Assembly (NCBI GenBank): GCA_937884915.1
Contig: CALAAN010000137.1
Span: 1 to 6,850 of the forward strand
Origin: an uncultured Oscillibacter sp.
GTDB taxonomy: Bacteria > Bacillota > Clostridia > Oscillospirales > Oscillospiraceae
Reading direction: 5' to 3'
Length of the DNA: 6,850 bases
The translations under genes were made by a program, and so were the position numbers. Positions 1-5,764 of this stretch are shown here, one piece after another. The notes beneath the pieces are model-generated. The model was not told the DNA's origin. It saw nothing but the letters and a program-made list of their open reading frames with translations, and made no database searches. The stretch's first letter is position 1, and every line of letters begins with the position of its first letter.

Positions 1-24
1 CCCTCGCGTTCTCTTGGGGGATCT

Positions 25-64
25 AAAGGGGGCCATTCTCTCACGTGAGAGAATGACCCCCTTT
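25..64. terminator. Long hairpin, possible weak terminator or extragenic palindrome
   Basis: Positions 25-42 pair with 47-64 (AAAGGGGG against CCCCCTTT at the base, then CATTCTCTC against GAGAGAATG), with a single C-A mismatch at 33/56 and a central ACGT at 43-46. The flanking T run is only three bases on either strand, so termination would be weak by the usual intrinsic rule. In the third forward frame a TAA lies at 24-26, so the hairpin could follow the end of a plus-strand gene outside the window, but only seven codons are visible and I do not call that gene. A repeated extragenic palindrome is the alternative. Confidence 0.5.
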
Positions 65-71
65 ACCCGCA

Positions 72-89
72 CCCTGCGGATACGCAGGG
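72..89. repeat. Perfect 7-bp inverted repeat (hairpin 2 of 3)
   Basis: CCCTGCG at 72-78 pairs perfectly with CGCAGGG at 83-89 around a GATA loop. It lies 7 nt after the long hairpin and has no T tract, so it is not a stand-alone terminator. Its function is unknown. It is one of three consecutive stem-loops between 25 and 114. Confidence 0.6.
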
Positions 90-98
90 AATCAGGAA

Positions 99-114
99 GC
101 GGCGTTCACGCCGC
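99..114. repeat. Perfect 6-bp inverted repeat (hairpin 3 of 3)
   Basis: GCGGCG at 99-104 pairs with CGCCGC at 109-114 around a TTCA loop. There is no T tract on either side. It closes the run of three hairpins. The stretch 115-133 after it, up to the promoter, shows nothing else. Confidence 0.55.
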
Positions 115-133
115 AATGAGCGTAAAATCCTTA

Positions 134-162
134 TTGACAAAATATGACATTCTCCATATAAT
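134..162 (+). promoter_or_regulatory. Consensus sigma-A promoter of the PRTase-codB operon
   Basis: A perfect -35 box TTGACA lies at 134-139 and a perfect -10 box TATAAT at 157-162, separated by exactly 17 bp. By the usual spacing, transcription should start near 169, giving a leader of about 144 nt before the first main gene at 313. A promoter this close to consensus would be very strong if left unregulated. That fits with the overlapping dyad and the downstream terminator acting as brakes. Confidence 0.9.
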
Positions 163-168
163 GTCATA
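143..168. promoter_or_regulatory. Dyad operator overlapping the -10 box
   Basis: TATGACATT at 143-151 is the exact reverse complement of AATGTCATA at 160-168, with an 8-nt spacer. The dyad covers the promoter spacer, the whole -10 element and the region up to the predicted start site. That is the geometry of a repressor site that blocks RNA polymerase binding or open-complex formation. A half-site match, ATGTCAT, recurs at 218-224 inside the leader. The cognate regulator is not in the window and I cannot assign a family. The symmetry is seen directly, and repression is inferred. Confidence 0.6.
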
Positions 169-174
169 AATTGA

Positions 175-260
175 AAAAAGGGAGGCCACCTGCTATGCTG
201 CTGAAAAAACGCAACAGATGTCATTTCGTTTCCCTTTTTGTTTTTCATATTTAGAATATG
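175..260 (+). promoter_or_regulatory. Structured attenuator leader RNA with alternative pairings
   Basis: Several pairings can be read in the leader. Positions 175-185 (AAAAAGGGAGG, including the leader Shine-Dalgarno) pair with 229-239 (TTTCCCTTTTT): nine Watson-Crick pairs plus two G-U. Positions 187-192 pair with 215-220 with one mismatch, extending that stem inward. ACAGATG at 214-220 is perfectly complementary to CATCTGT at 264-270, the 5' arm of the terminator, making a possible antiterminator. GGCCACCTG at 184-192 can pair with the terminator 3' arm at 282-290 with one G-U. A 6-bp hairpin, CATATT/AATATG at 246-260, holds the leader TAG in its loop and abuts the terminator. These are mutually exclusive structures of the kind seen in attenuators and riboswitches. 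No known riboswitch or PyrR-box consensus was recognised. Confidence 0.5.
195..254 (+). CDS. Candidate 19-residue leader peptide
   Basis: The ATG at 195 opens an ORF of 19 codons ending in TAG at 252-254 (MLLKKRNRCHFVSLFVFHI). It is preceded by GGGAGG at 180-185 with a 9-nt spacing, a good ribosome binding site. It lies wholly inside the transcribed leader, between the promoter and the attenuator terminator. The stop codon ends 6 nt before the terminator stem, so a ribosome at the stop would be expected to cover part of the 5' arm. Codons 11-19 lie in a U-rich stretch (20 T in 29 nt, 224-252) that includes Phe, Val, Leu and His codons. No single amino acid is repeated enough to suggest classical codon-specific attenuation, so the RNA sequence may matter more than the peptide. 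The ORF is too short to judge by codon use. Confidence 0.55.
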   Translation: MLLKKRNRCHFVSLFVFHI

Positions 261-298
261 GACCATCTGTCGATTCTTCGACAGGTGGTCTTTTTTTT
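261..298 (+). terminator. Intrinsic attenuator terminator in the leader
   Basis: A 13-bp stem pairs 261-273 with 278-290 (one G-U pair at 266/285, otherwise Watson-Crick) around a TTCT loop and is followed by eight consecutive T (291-298). This is a textbook Rho-independent terminator. It sits downstream of a consensus promoter and directly before the AGGAGG of the first structural gene (299-304), so transcripts must read through it to express the operon. That position identifies it as an attenuator rather than the terminator of an upstream gene. Confidence 0.92.
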
Positions 299-312
299 AG
301 GAGGAGAGAGCG

Positions 313-1410
313 ATGATCGAAAATTGGAAGGACGTTCAGATCGTGCCGGAGTTCTGCGATCAGGGCGTGGACTGCTACCGGCTGGAGGGGGGACACTTCC
401 TCAATGAGTACTACATTGTCTCAGAAGCCGAGACGAGAAAGCTGATGAACCATCCGGAGGTGGTGGGCTACGAGGTGTACGCCTCGCTCGTGACGGCGAC
501 CTCGCAGATGATGTACTACCTGAAAGAGAAAAAGAAGATCACGTCGGCGAATATCCTTTCGATCCTGCGGGGTGCACTGAACTACCCGCTGGAGGAGAGC
601 TGCTACAAAGAGCACATCCGCGTCCACGACATCAGCTTTATGTCGAGCGAGCGCGTTTTTGAAAACGGCGAGATGACGGGCCTTGAGATCAAATACTGCA
701 AGCTTGCCACCGTACCCAACAGCACGCTGCTGATCGGTGACATCATCGCCTCAGGCGAGACGCTTGTAAACTGCCTGCGCTATGTGATCGACTATTACCG
801 CAAGCAGGGGGCCAAGCTGCGCAACATCGTGCTCTTCACGATCGGCGGTACGCAGGGTGTCGAGATCCTGGAAAAGCTGACGCAGGAGATCCGCGTGTAT
901 TGGCCGGGCTTCGAGGGCTTTGTCACGGTGTACTACGAGGGCATTTTCAGCTGCTATGAAGAGGGAAACAAGGGCGTTTCCGGTATCAACCGCGCGCTGA
1001 TCGACTTTTACTGGAAGGGCGGCATCATTGCCCCCGCCTTCCGCCGCGAGACGCTCTCGATGCAGAATCCCCTTTTTGAAAAGTGCACGATCTACGACGG
1101 CGGCGCCCGCCGCTACGAGATCCACGAGCACATCGAAGAGGTGCTCGAATTCTGGAACGGCATCTTAGAGCGCGCCGACAGCATCGACAAGCAGGCGCTG
1201 CTCGAGGAAAAGCTCGGGCACCCGCTGCCGATCTCCTATGAGGACTGGCTGAAGGACTGCCACTACGAAAAGCTGGACCAAAAGACGATGCGCTGGCTCT
1301 ATCAGCAGGAGCGCGGCTTTGTGGAGGGCATGCGCGATGTCTCGCTGAAGGAGATCGCGCGCCAGCGGATCGACGAATTCACCACGACCCTGAGAAAGTA
1401 TATCCTTTAA
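313..1410 (+). CDS. Phosphoribosyltransferase-like protein (PRPP-binding)
   Basis: The protein has 365 residues and starts at an ATG 8 nt after AGGAGG (299-304). A type I PRTase-like core is visible. TLLIGDIIASGETL at about 138-151 matches the PRPP-binding loop, with Asp143, Ser147, Gly148 and Thr150 in the expected places. SILRGAL at 83-89 resembles the first PRPP loop of uracil PRTases (ILRAGL). LFTIGGTQGVEILEK at 174-188 could be a later core strand and helix. One of the two usual acidic residues of the PRPP motif is Gly142, so a single acid remains, as in uracil PRTase (DPMLATGGT). The GDAGDR uracil-binding signature of that family is not seen. Residues about 270-365 form a charged, probably helical C-terminal extension, longer than common salvage PRTases (around 170-210 residues). 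The gene shares a promoter and attenuator with the permease 30 nt downstream, which suggests salvage of an imported base. The substrate is unresolved; a regulatory PRTase homologue without catalysis is the alternative. Confidence 0.8.
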   Translation: MIENWKDVQIVPEFCDQGVDCYRLEGGHFLNEYYIVSEAETRKLMNHPEVVGYEVYASLVTATSQMMYYLKEKKKITSANILSILRGALNYPLEESCYKEHIRVHDISFMSSERVFENGEMTGLEIKYCKLATVPNSTLLIGDIIASGETLVNCLRYVIDYYRKQGAKLRNIVLFTIGGTQGVEILEKLTQEIRVYWPGFEGFVTVYYEGIFSCYEEGNKGVSGINRALIDFYWKGGIIAPAFRRETLSMQNPLFEKCTIYDGGARRYEIHEHIEEVLEFWNGILERADSIDKQALLEEKLGHPLPISYEDWLKDCHYEKLDQKTMRWLYQQERGFVEGMRDVSLKEIARQRIDEFTTTLRKYIL

Positions 1411-1440
1411 AAAATTTATATATTAGAGAGGACAGAACGC

Positions 1441-2679
1441 ATGAAGAATGAAAAGACGGTAGTGGATATTGACTACGCAGAGGCGATCGTGCCGAAAAGC
1501 GCCCGACGCGGCATCGTGACCATGTTTATGATCATGCTGGGCTTCACCTTTTTCTCCGCGAGCATGTGGGTGGGCCAGCAGCTGGCAGACGGCCTTGATC
1601 TTCAAGGCTTTATCGTGTCGCTGATCGTCGGCGGCCTGATTTTGAGCCTGTACACGGGCCTTTTGGGCTACGTGGGCGCGGAGACGGGCATGAGCCTTGA
1701 CCTTCTGGCGCGTAAGGCCTTCGGCGTCAAGGGTTCGTATCTGCCCTCGGCCATGATCTCGTTCACGCAGATCGGCTGGTTCGGCGTGGGCATCGCCATG
1801 TTTGCCATTCCGGTCGCCAACGAGCTGCTGGGCGGCAGCAAGACGGCGGAGTGGGCGCTGGTGATCCTCGCCGGTGTGTGCATGACGGCCTCGGCATACT
1901 TTGGCATCAAGTCGCTCACGATCGTCAGCTATATCGCCGTCCCGATGGTTGCGGTGCTGGGAACGGTCGCGATGGTGCTCGCCGTCATGCGCGGCGACGG
2001 CACGATCGTCGATCAGTTTGCCAAGTCCAGCGGCACGCTGACGGTGATCGGCGGCGCGGGACTGGTCGTCGGCTCGTTCGTCTCCGGCGGCACGGCGACG
2101 CCGAACTTCTCACGCTTTGCTAAGAGCGGCAAGGCGGGCGCCATTACGACGGTGATCGCATTCTTCATCGGCAACTCCCTGATGTTCTTCTTCGGCGGCG
2201 TCTCGTCGGTCTATGTGGGCGGCAACGACATCTTCGAGGTGATGATCAACCTCGGGCTGTTCTATCTCGCCATCCTGGTCCTGGGCCTGAACATCTGGAC
2301 GACGAACGACAACGCGCTCTACTCTGCGGGCCTCGGCCTTGCCAACATCTTTGGACAGAAAAAGAAGCCCATGGTGCTCGTCTCTGGCATCATCGGCACG
2401 GTGCTTGCTGTCTGGCTGTACTGGAACTTCTGCGGCTGGCTGAACATTCTGAACTGCACGCTGCCGCCGGTGGGCATCATTCTGGTGCTGGGCTACTTCT
2501 TGAATAAGGAAAAGTATCAGGATGTGGAGGTCAGCGAGAATGTCAACTGGTTCGCGGTGATCGGCGTGGTGCTCGGCGCGGTGGTAGCGAATCTGGTGCA
2601 TTGGGGCATCGCCTCGATCAACGGCATGGTGGTCGCCGCGGTGTGCTACCTGATCGGCCGCGCGGTGGAGAAGAAGTAA
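1441..2679 (+). CDS. codB: CodB-type cytosine/nucleobase permease (NCS1 family)
   Basis: The protein has 412 residues, close to the roughly 420 of E. coli CodB, and about twelve hydrophobic membrane segments. The family imports cytosine (some members other nucleobases or related heterocycles) across the cytoplasmic membrane by ion- or proton-coupled symport. Stretches I recognise from CodB are VPKSARRG (17-24), FFSASMW (37-43), TQIGWFGVGIAMFAIPV (109-125), GSFVSGGT (211-218), GNSLMFFFG (244-252), LGLNIWTTNDNALYSAGLG (281-299), GIIGT (316-320) and PPVG (342-345). The similarity runs the whole length without a break. The start follows GAGAGG at 1426-1431 with 9-nt spacing. It lies 30 nt after the PRTase-like gene with no terminator between them, so the two are probably co-transcribed. 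No cytosine deaminase (codA) is present in the window, so the exact base carried is less certain than the family. Confidence 0.9.
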   Translation: MKNEKTVVDIDYAEAIVPKSARRGIVTMFMIMLGFTFFSASMWVGQQLADGLDLQGFIVSLIVGGLILSLYTGLLGYVGAETGMSLDLLARKAFGVKGSYLPSAMISFTQIGWFGVGIAMFAIPVANELLGGSKTAEWALVILAGVCMTASAYFGIKSLTIVSYIAVPMVAVLGTVAMVLAVMRGDGTIVDQFAKSSGTLTVIGGAGLVVGSFVSGGTATPNFSRFAKSGKAGAITTVIAFFIGNSLMFFFGGVSSVYVGGNDIFEVMINLGLFYLAILVLGLNIWTTNDNALYSAGLGLANIFGQKKKPMVLVSGIIGTVLAVWLYWNFCGWLNILNCTLPPVGIILVLGYFLNKEKYQDVEVSENVNWFAVIGVVLGAVVANLVHWGIASINGMVVAAVCYLIGRAVEKK

Positions 2680-2713
2680 GGAAGGCTCAGTTTCCACCCG
2701 AAAATAGCAGAAC

Positions 2714-2748
2714 AAAATCCCATCAGCTCAACGAGCTGATGGGATTTT
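2714..2748. terminator. Bidirectional intrinsic terminator between convergent operons
   Basis: ATCCCATCAGCTC at 2717-2729 pairs perfectly with GAGCTGATGGGAT at 2733-2745 around a 3-nt loop. The stem is extended by an A run (2714-2716) facing a T run (2746-2749). The T-rich side serves codB, 35 nt upstream on the plus strand. The A run gives a U tract for the minus-strand operon, whose last gene ends at 2772. The rest of 2680-2771 holds nothing else that I can see. Confidence 0.92.
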
Positions 2749-2771
2749 TCATTTGTGTGAAGCGCAGAAGA

Positions 2772-2960
2772 TCACTTGGTGCTCGCCGCATAGAGCAGGA
2801 TCGCCGTCAGTGCGATATAGACCGCGCAGGCCGCGGCGATCACGGCGCAGAGCGTGATGCAGGCGACGCGAAGCGATCTTTTTTGCCGGAGGTTTCGCGC
2901 CGAGAGCACGACGCCCGCGATGGACAGGAGAAACAGCAGTGCTGCGACCCAAAGCTGCAT
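2772..2960 (-). CDS. Small two-helix membrane protein, unknown function
   Basis: The protein has 62 residues. Two hydrophobic segments, about 3-20 and 33-57, flank a short basic loop (RNLRQKRSLR at 22-31). By the positive-inside rule this predicts a hairpin with both ends outside and the loop in the cytoplasm. The ATG follows AAGGAG (minus strand, 2968-2973) with 7-nt spacing, a strong site that supports a real gene. It is the last gene of the minus-strand operon, 16 nt after the DUF3137-like gene and just before the shared terminator. No homologue is recognised. It could be an accessory subunit of the neighbouring membrane proteins, but that is only context. Confidence 0.75.
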   Translation of the reverse strand: MQLWVAALLFLLSIAGVVLSARNLRQKRSLRVACITLCAVIAAACAVYIALTAILLYAASTK

Positions 2961-2976
2961 GAGACCGCTCCTTTCT

Positions 2977-3855
2977 TCACTCCGCCGCGGGGCGGAAGAC
3001 GTCGATCATGTCGGTGTACCACTTGAGCTCGCGGGTGAAGCGGCGGCGCAGCGCGTCGGGCGCTTCCTTGCCCTTGCCGACGTCGAAAAAGCCGCGGCCG
3101 CTGTGTACGGCGATGTACAAGGTTCCGTCGGCGTGCAGGCTGACGGAAAAATCGCCGAAGGCGCTGCCCGTAAGCGCAAGAATGCGCTCCATGCGGCTGG
3201 GGCTCAAAAAGCGCAGCGCCCAGTCCGTGTCGTCACAGCTCAGGTTGAAATGCTTGTTGAAGTCCTCGTAGTCCGTCTTGATCGTTTTGGCGCGGAAGAG
3301 CTTGTCGAGCTTGCCGCGCGGCCAGAACATGAGCTCGGCGGGGTATGTTTTGCCGAGCTCGCAGGCCATCCACTGACCCTTGTAGACCACGCGCTCGGCG
3401 GACTCCATCATGTCGTTGTTCTCATTGAGATATTCGTTCACGTCCGTCAGCGTGACGGAGCAGAGCTCGGACGCAAGGCCGCGGTAGGTGAAGTCGATGC
3501 GGCCCTTGGCGTTGTCGTAGACGTATGAAGGCAGGGGGATGCCTGAGCCTTTGATATCCACGAGGTTTCGCTTTCCGATGAGCTGCACGTCTTCAAAGTT
3601 TGCGTTCATGATCTCCGGCACGAGGGATTCAAAGACCGCTTTTCCGGCAGCCTTTTTGTGCTTGTTCAGAACGCCCTGCCCAAGCAGCGCGACGACGATG
3701 CCGATGACCGTCAGCGCCGTGACTGAGGTGAAAATACCAATTGCAGCCACGACGCAGCCTATCACGGTGAGGAGCTTGCCGCGGCCGCCGCCGTGCTTGC
3801 CGTTTTGCAGCTCGCGCGCGAGCTGTTCATCTGTCATTGTTTGATTTTTCTCCAT
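2977..3855 (-). CDS. DUF3137-like membrane protein, copy 2
   Basis: The protein has 292 residues from the ATG at 3855. I chose this start because AGAAAGGA lies 7 nt before it and it clears the upstream gene; the longer reading from 3948 would overlap that gene by about 80 nt. The N-terminus is short and polar (TDEQLARELQ at 8-17). A hydrophobic region at about 28-63 could form one long or two short membrane helices. A soluble C-terminal domain follows. FNKHFNLSCDDTDWALRFLS (199-218) followed by PSRMERIL matches the pattern I associate with DUF3137 (F-x3-F-x-V-x-S-x-D, then a 'fLtP-x-fmerL' segment). A later strand, GTLYIAVHSGRGFFDVG (244-260), fits the same family. It is paralogous to the next upstream gene. 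Function is unknown. The family name rests on pattern memory, while membrane anchoring is read from the sequence. Confidence 0.75.
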   Translation of the reverse strand: MEKNQTMTDEQLARELQNGKHGGGRGKLLTVIGCVVAAIGIFTSVTALTVIGIVVALLGQGVLNKHKKAAGKAVFESLVPEIMNANFEDVQLIGKRNLVDIKGSGIPLPSYVYDNAKGRIDFTYRGLASELCSVTLTDVNEYLNENNDMMESAERVVYKGQWMACELGKTYPAELMFWPRGKLDKLFRAKTIKTDYEDFNKHFNLSCDDTDWALRFLSPSRMERILALTGSAFGDFSVSLHADGTLYIAVHSGRGFFDVGKGKEAPDALRRRFTRELKWYTDMIDVFRPAAE

Positions 3856-3869
3856 GGTGTTATCCTTTC

Positions 3870-4790
3870 TCAGTCCTGCGCCGCAAAAAGAGCGGTGTTT
3901 TTCAGCAGAAGATCCAGCGTTTCCTCCATTGCGTGCAGCGACGCGCAATAGCTGCGGCGCAGGGCGTCAAGGTCGCGCAGGTCCACATTACTGGCAACGG
4001 CGGCAAAGCCGTAGTCTGTTTCCACCGCCAGCGAGAGCACCCGCCCTTCCCAGCGGAAGCCCAAAAGCTGTCTTTCGACGCGTTGTCTGAACTCGTTCAG
4101 CACCTCCATAAACTGCGGGGTAAGAAGGAAGAGGGCATCCTGCTCCGGCTCCGCTGTGACGCAGAAGCATCGGTCAAACAGCGCATCGCCCGTTGCCGCG
4201 CCGCGCGGACTGTCCTCCGTCCTTGCGTTGACGAGGACGGGGGAGGGGGCGGGCGTCTGCGTTTCGCAGCGCAGCACGAGGCCTTTGAAGACCATCTCGT
4301 GGCAGGTCTCATAGCCTTCTTGACCGCACCCTCGCTCATACACATGGTCCAGCCGCACGTTGGCGGCGGAAAAATGCACGCCGCGATAATCGCCCTCATG
4401 GAGGTTCTCCACCGTACATTCCTCCCACTGACCGTCCAGCAGGCGGAGCGTCCGGAGAAACGGCTCGTCAATGCGCATTTCCGGCGTGTGCAGATCCGGG
4501 CCGAAGGCCTTTTCCCATTCCGCGCGGAAAAAGTCTCCAAACTGCTCCTGTATCAGGGCCTGGAGCCTCTTTTGCGCGCTGCCGCCCAAAAAGATCGCGC
4601 AGCAGATGCCGCCGAAGAACAGTACCCCCGTCAGGACGGCCTTGAGCGCGGTGTCCCGCACGGCAAAGTACGAGACCATGCCGCTCACAGGGCCCAAAAG
4701 GCCCACTGAAAGCCAGATGCGCGACATTTTCTGATAGTGTCCGAGCTTTTTCGAAAGCTCGGCGTCGCTGAGTTTTTCTCTTCCTGTCAT
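3870..4790 (-). CDS. DUF3137-like membrane protein, copy 1
   Basis: The protein has 306 residues from the ATG at 4790, which follows AAAGGA (4801-4806, minus strand) with a slightly long 10-nt gap. The longer reading to 4931 would overlap the preceding lipoprotein gene and has no family-like sequence there. The order of parts mirrors the downstream paralogue: a polar start (LSDAELSKKLGHYQ at 7-20), two membrane helices (about 26-43 and 50-70), and a cytoplasmic or surface domain. FDRCFCVTAEPEQDALFLLT (205-224) followed by PQFMEVL corresponds to the FNKHFNLSCDD...FLSPSRMERIL stretch of the neighbour. Both end with DALRR followed by a helix. A less conserved insert rich in Pro, Ser and Thr lies at about 177-200. 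The 14-nt gap to the next gene indicates one transcript. Tandem duplication followed by strong divergence is the simplest origin. Function is unknown. Confidence 0.75.
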   Translation of the reverse strand: MTGREKLSDAELSKKLGHYQKMSRIWLSVGLLGPVSGMVSYFAVRDTALKAVLTGVLFFGGICCAIFLGGSAQKRLQALIQEQFGDFFRAEWEKAFGPDLHTPEMRIDEPFLRTLRLLDGQWEECTVENLHEGDYRGVHFSAANVRLDHVYERGCGQEGYETCHEMVFKGLVLRCETQTPAPSPVLVNARTEDSPRGAATGDALFDRCFCVTAEPEQDALFLLTPQFMEVLNEFRQRVERQLLGFRWEGRVLSLAVETDYGFAAVASNVDLRDLDALRRSYCASLHAMEETLDLLLKNTALFAAQD

Positions 4791-4818
4791 TTCACATCCA
4801 TCCTTTATCACGGCGTTT

Positions 4819-5748
4819 TCAAATATCCCAGTTGTCCATCCAGTTTTCGCCCCAGTCGTCGGCGGGGTCGTACGGTGCTTCAGGGATCCAGCCCGCGGGA
4901 TAAACGAGCCCGTCTTCATAGTGGTAGGCAAGGCCGTCTTCGCCGATGGTGTAATCGTTGCCTAAAAGGTAGCGGTTCACGCCGTCATAGTACCAGATGT
5001 AGAACGTGGAGTACTCGTCTTCATAGAACTCCGCGTTTTCCATGTCCGTATAGGTGTAGAAGTCGGCGTTGCGGTAAAAGACGCCGTCAAAGTGCTGGTC
5101 GTCCCCGTAGCGGCCAAAGCGCTCGGCGGAGAGGGTAAAGCTGTTGCCGTCGTCGCCGGGGCAGAGGTAGTCGCGCGTCCCGTTGTCGTAGAGGTAGAGG
5201 CCCATGCCCTCGCCCTCGTCGTTCATGGTGCCGCTCATGGAATAGTCCGGCGAGCAGGCGATGTACTGCATGAGCGACGAGTCGATGACGATGGTCTCGC
5301 CAAGGGCGTTTTGCCACATGCCGTCCCAGTTGCTTTTGTCCCATTCGACGATCTCCGCCTCGTCGTCGCGGAGGAAGGTGTTTCGATGGATGGTGAATCC
5401 GTCGCCCTCGCCGTTCCGGTTCGGCAGCAGCACGCCGTCGTCGCGCAGAAGAAAGTTGTAGAGAAAGCCGTTGAAGTAGATCATCGGCCGGCCACTCGCC
5501 TCGGACAGTTCAAATTCTCCGCGCCCGCCAAGTCCCCAGCCGGTGCGGTAGGCGTAAAAGCCCTCCTCACTGTCAAAGTACAGCTTCGAAGTGCCGTCGA
5601 TGCTCCACATCCCATCGAGAAAGTCCATGTCCATGACGGTCTCATAGCCGCTTTGCGTATCGTCAGATTCGCTGTCTCCGCAGGCGGTCAGGCTCAGAAG
5701 AAGCAGCAGTGTGAGCACGAGCGGCAGAAGATACGTTCGATGCGTCAT
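4819..5748 (-). CDS. Lipoprotein with internally duplicated acidic, aromatic-rich domain
   Basis: The protein has 309 residues from the ATG at 5748, preceded by AAAAAGGCGG with 8-nt spacing. A signal peptide (THR, then a Leu-rich core) ends in the lipobox LTAC, with Cys23 as the lipidated residue, so the mature protein is anchored on the outer face of the membrane. After an acidic linker (SESDDTQS) there are two similar units. One begins LDGMW (about 44-130) and the other WDGMW (about 141-225). Both continue with a short strand ending in DS, a Gly-rich turn and a terminal DD. The tail (226-309) is very rich in Tyr, Trp, Asp and Glu and holds YYDGVNRYLLGNDY at 253-266. The composition suggests an acidic beta-rich extracellular domain, perhaps ligand- or metal-binding, but I recognise no named family. 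It lies 28 nt before the DUF3137-like pair and 16 nt after another lipoprotein gene. Confidence 0.8.
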   Translation of the reverse strand: MTHRTYLLPLVLTLLLLLSLTACGDSESDDTQSGYETVMDMDFLDGMWSIDGTSKLYFDSEEGFYAYRTGWGLGGRGEFELSEASGRPMIYFNGFLYNFLLRDDGVLLPNRNGEGDGFTIHRNTFLRDDEAEIVEWDKSNWDGMWQNALGETIVIDSSLMQYIACSPDYSMSGTMNDEGEGMGLYLYDNGTRDYLCPGDDGNSFTLSAERFGRYGDDQHFDGVFYRNADFYTYTDMENAEFYEDEYSTFYIWYYDGVNRYLLGNDYTIGEDGLAYHYEDGLVYPAGWIPEAPYDPADDWGENWMDNWDI

Positions 5749-5764
5749 GCCGTTCACCGCCTTT

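Noticed and set aside
1..26. C-terminal fragment of an upstream plus-strand gene ending in TAA at 24-26
   Set aside because: Only seven codons are visible, so coding cannot be supported.
130..312. Known riboswitch or PyrR-binding leader
   Set aside because: No purine-riboswitch core, PyrR box or T-box sequence (such as the UGGN antiterminator bulge) could be found by eye; a covariance search would decide.
751..1131. 126-codon minus-strand open frame inside the PRTase-like gene
   Set aside because: It is antisense to a well-supported gene, of unnatural composition, and has no Shine-Dalgarno.
2601..3528. Plus-strand open frames across the minus-strand operon
   Set aside because: They are Arg/Ala-rich shadows of GC-rich minus-strand genes, have no ribosome binding site, and run through the bidirectional terminator.
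3856..3948. N-terminal extension of DUF3137-like copy 2 to an ATG at 3948
   Set aside because: It overlaps the upstream gene, its sequence reads as out-of-frame coding DNA, and the ATG at 3855 has a proper ribosome binding site.
4741..4762. Perfect 9-bp inverted repeat with a TTCG loop
   Set aside because: It lies inside the first codons of a DUF3137-like gene (about codons 10-17), has no T tract on the minus strand, and is explained by the amino acids ELSKKL. At most it could affect translation of that gene.
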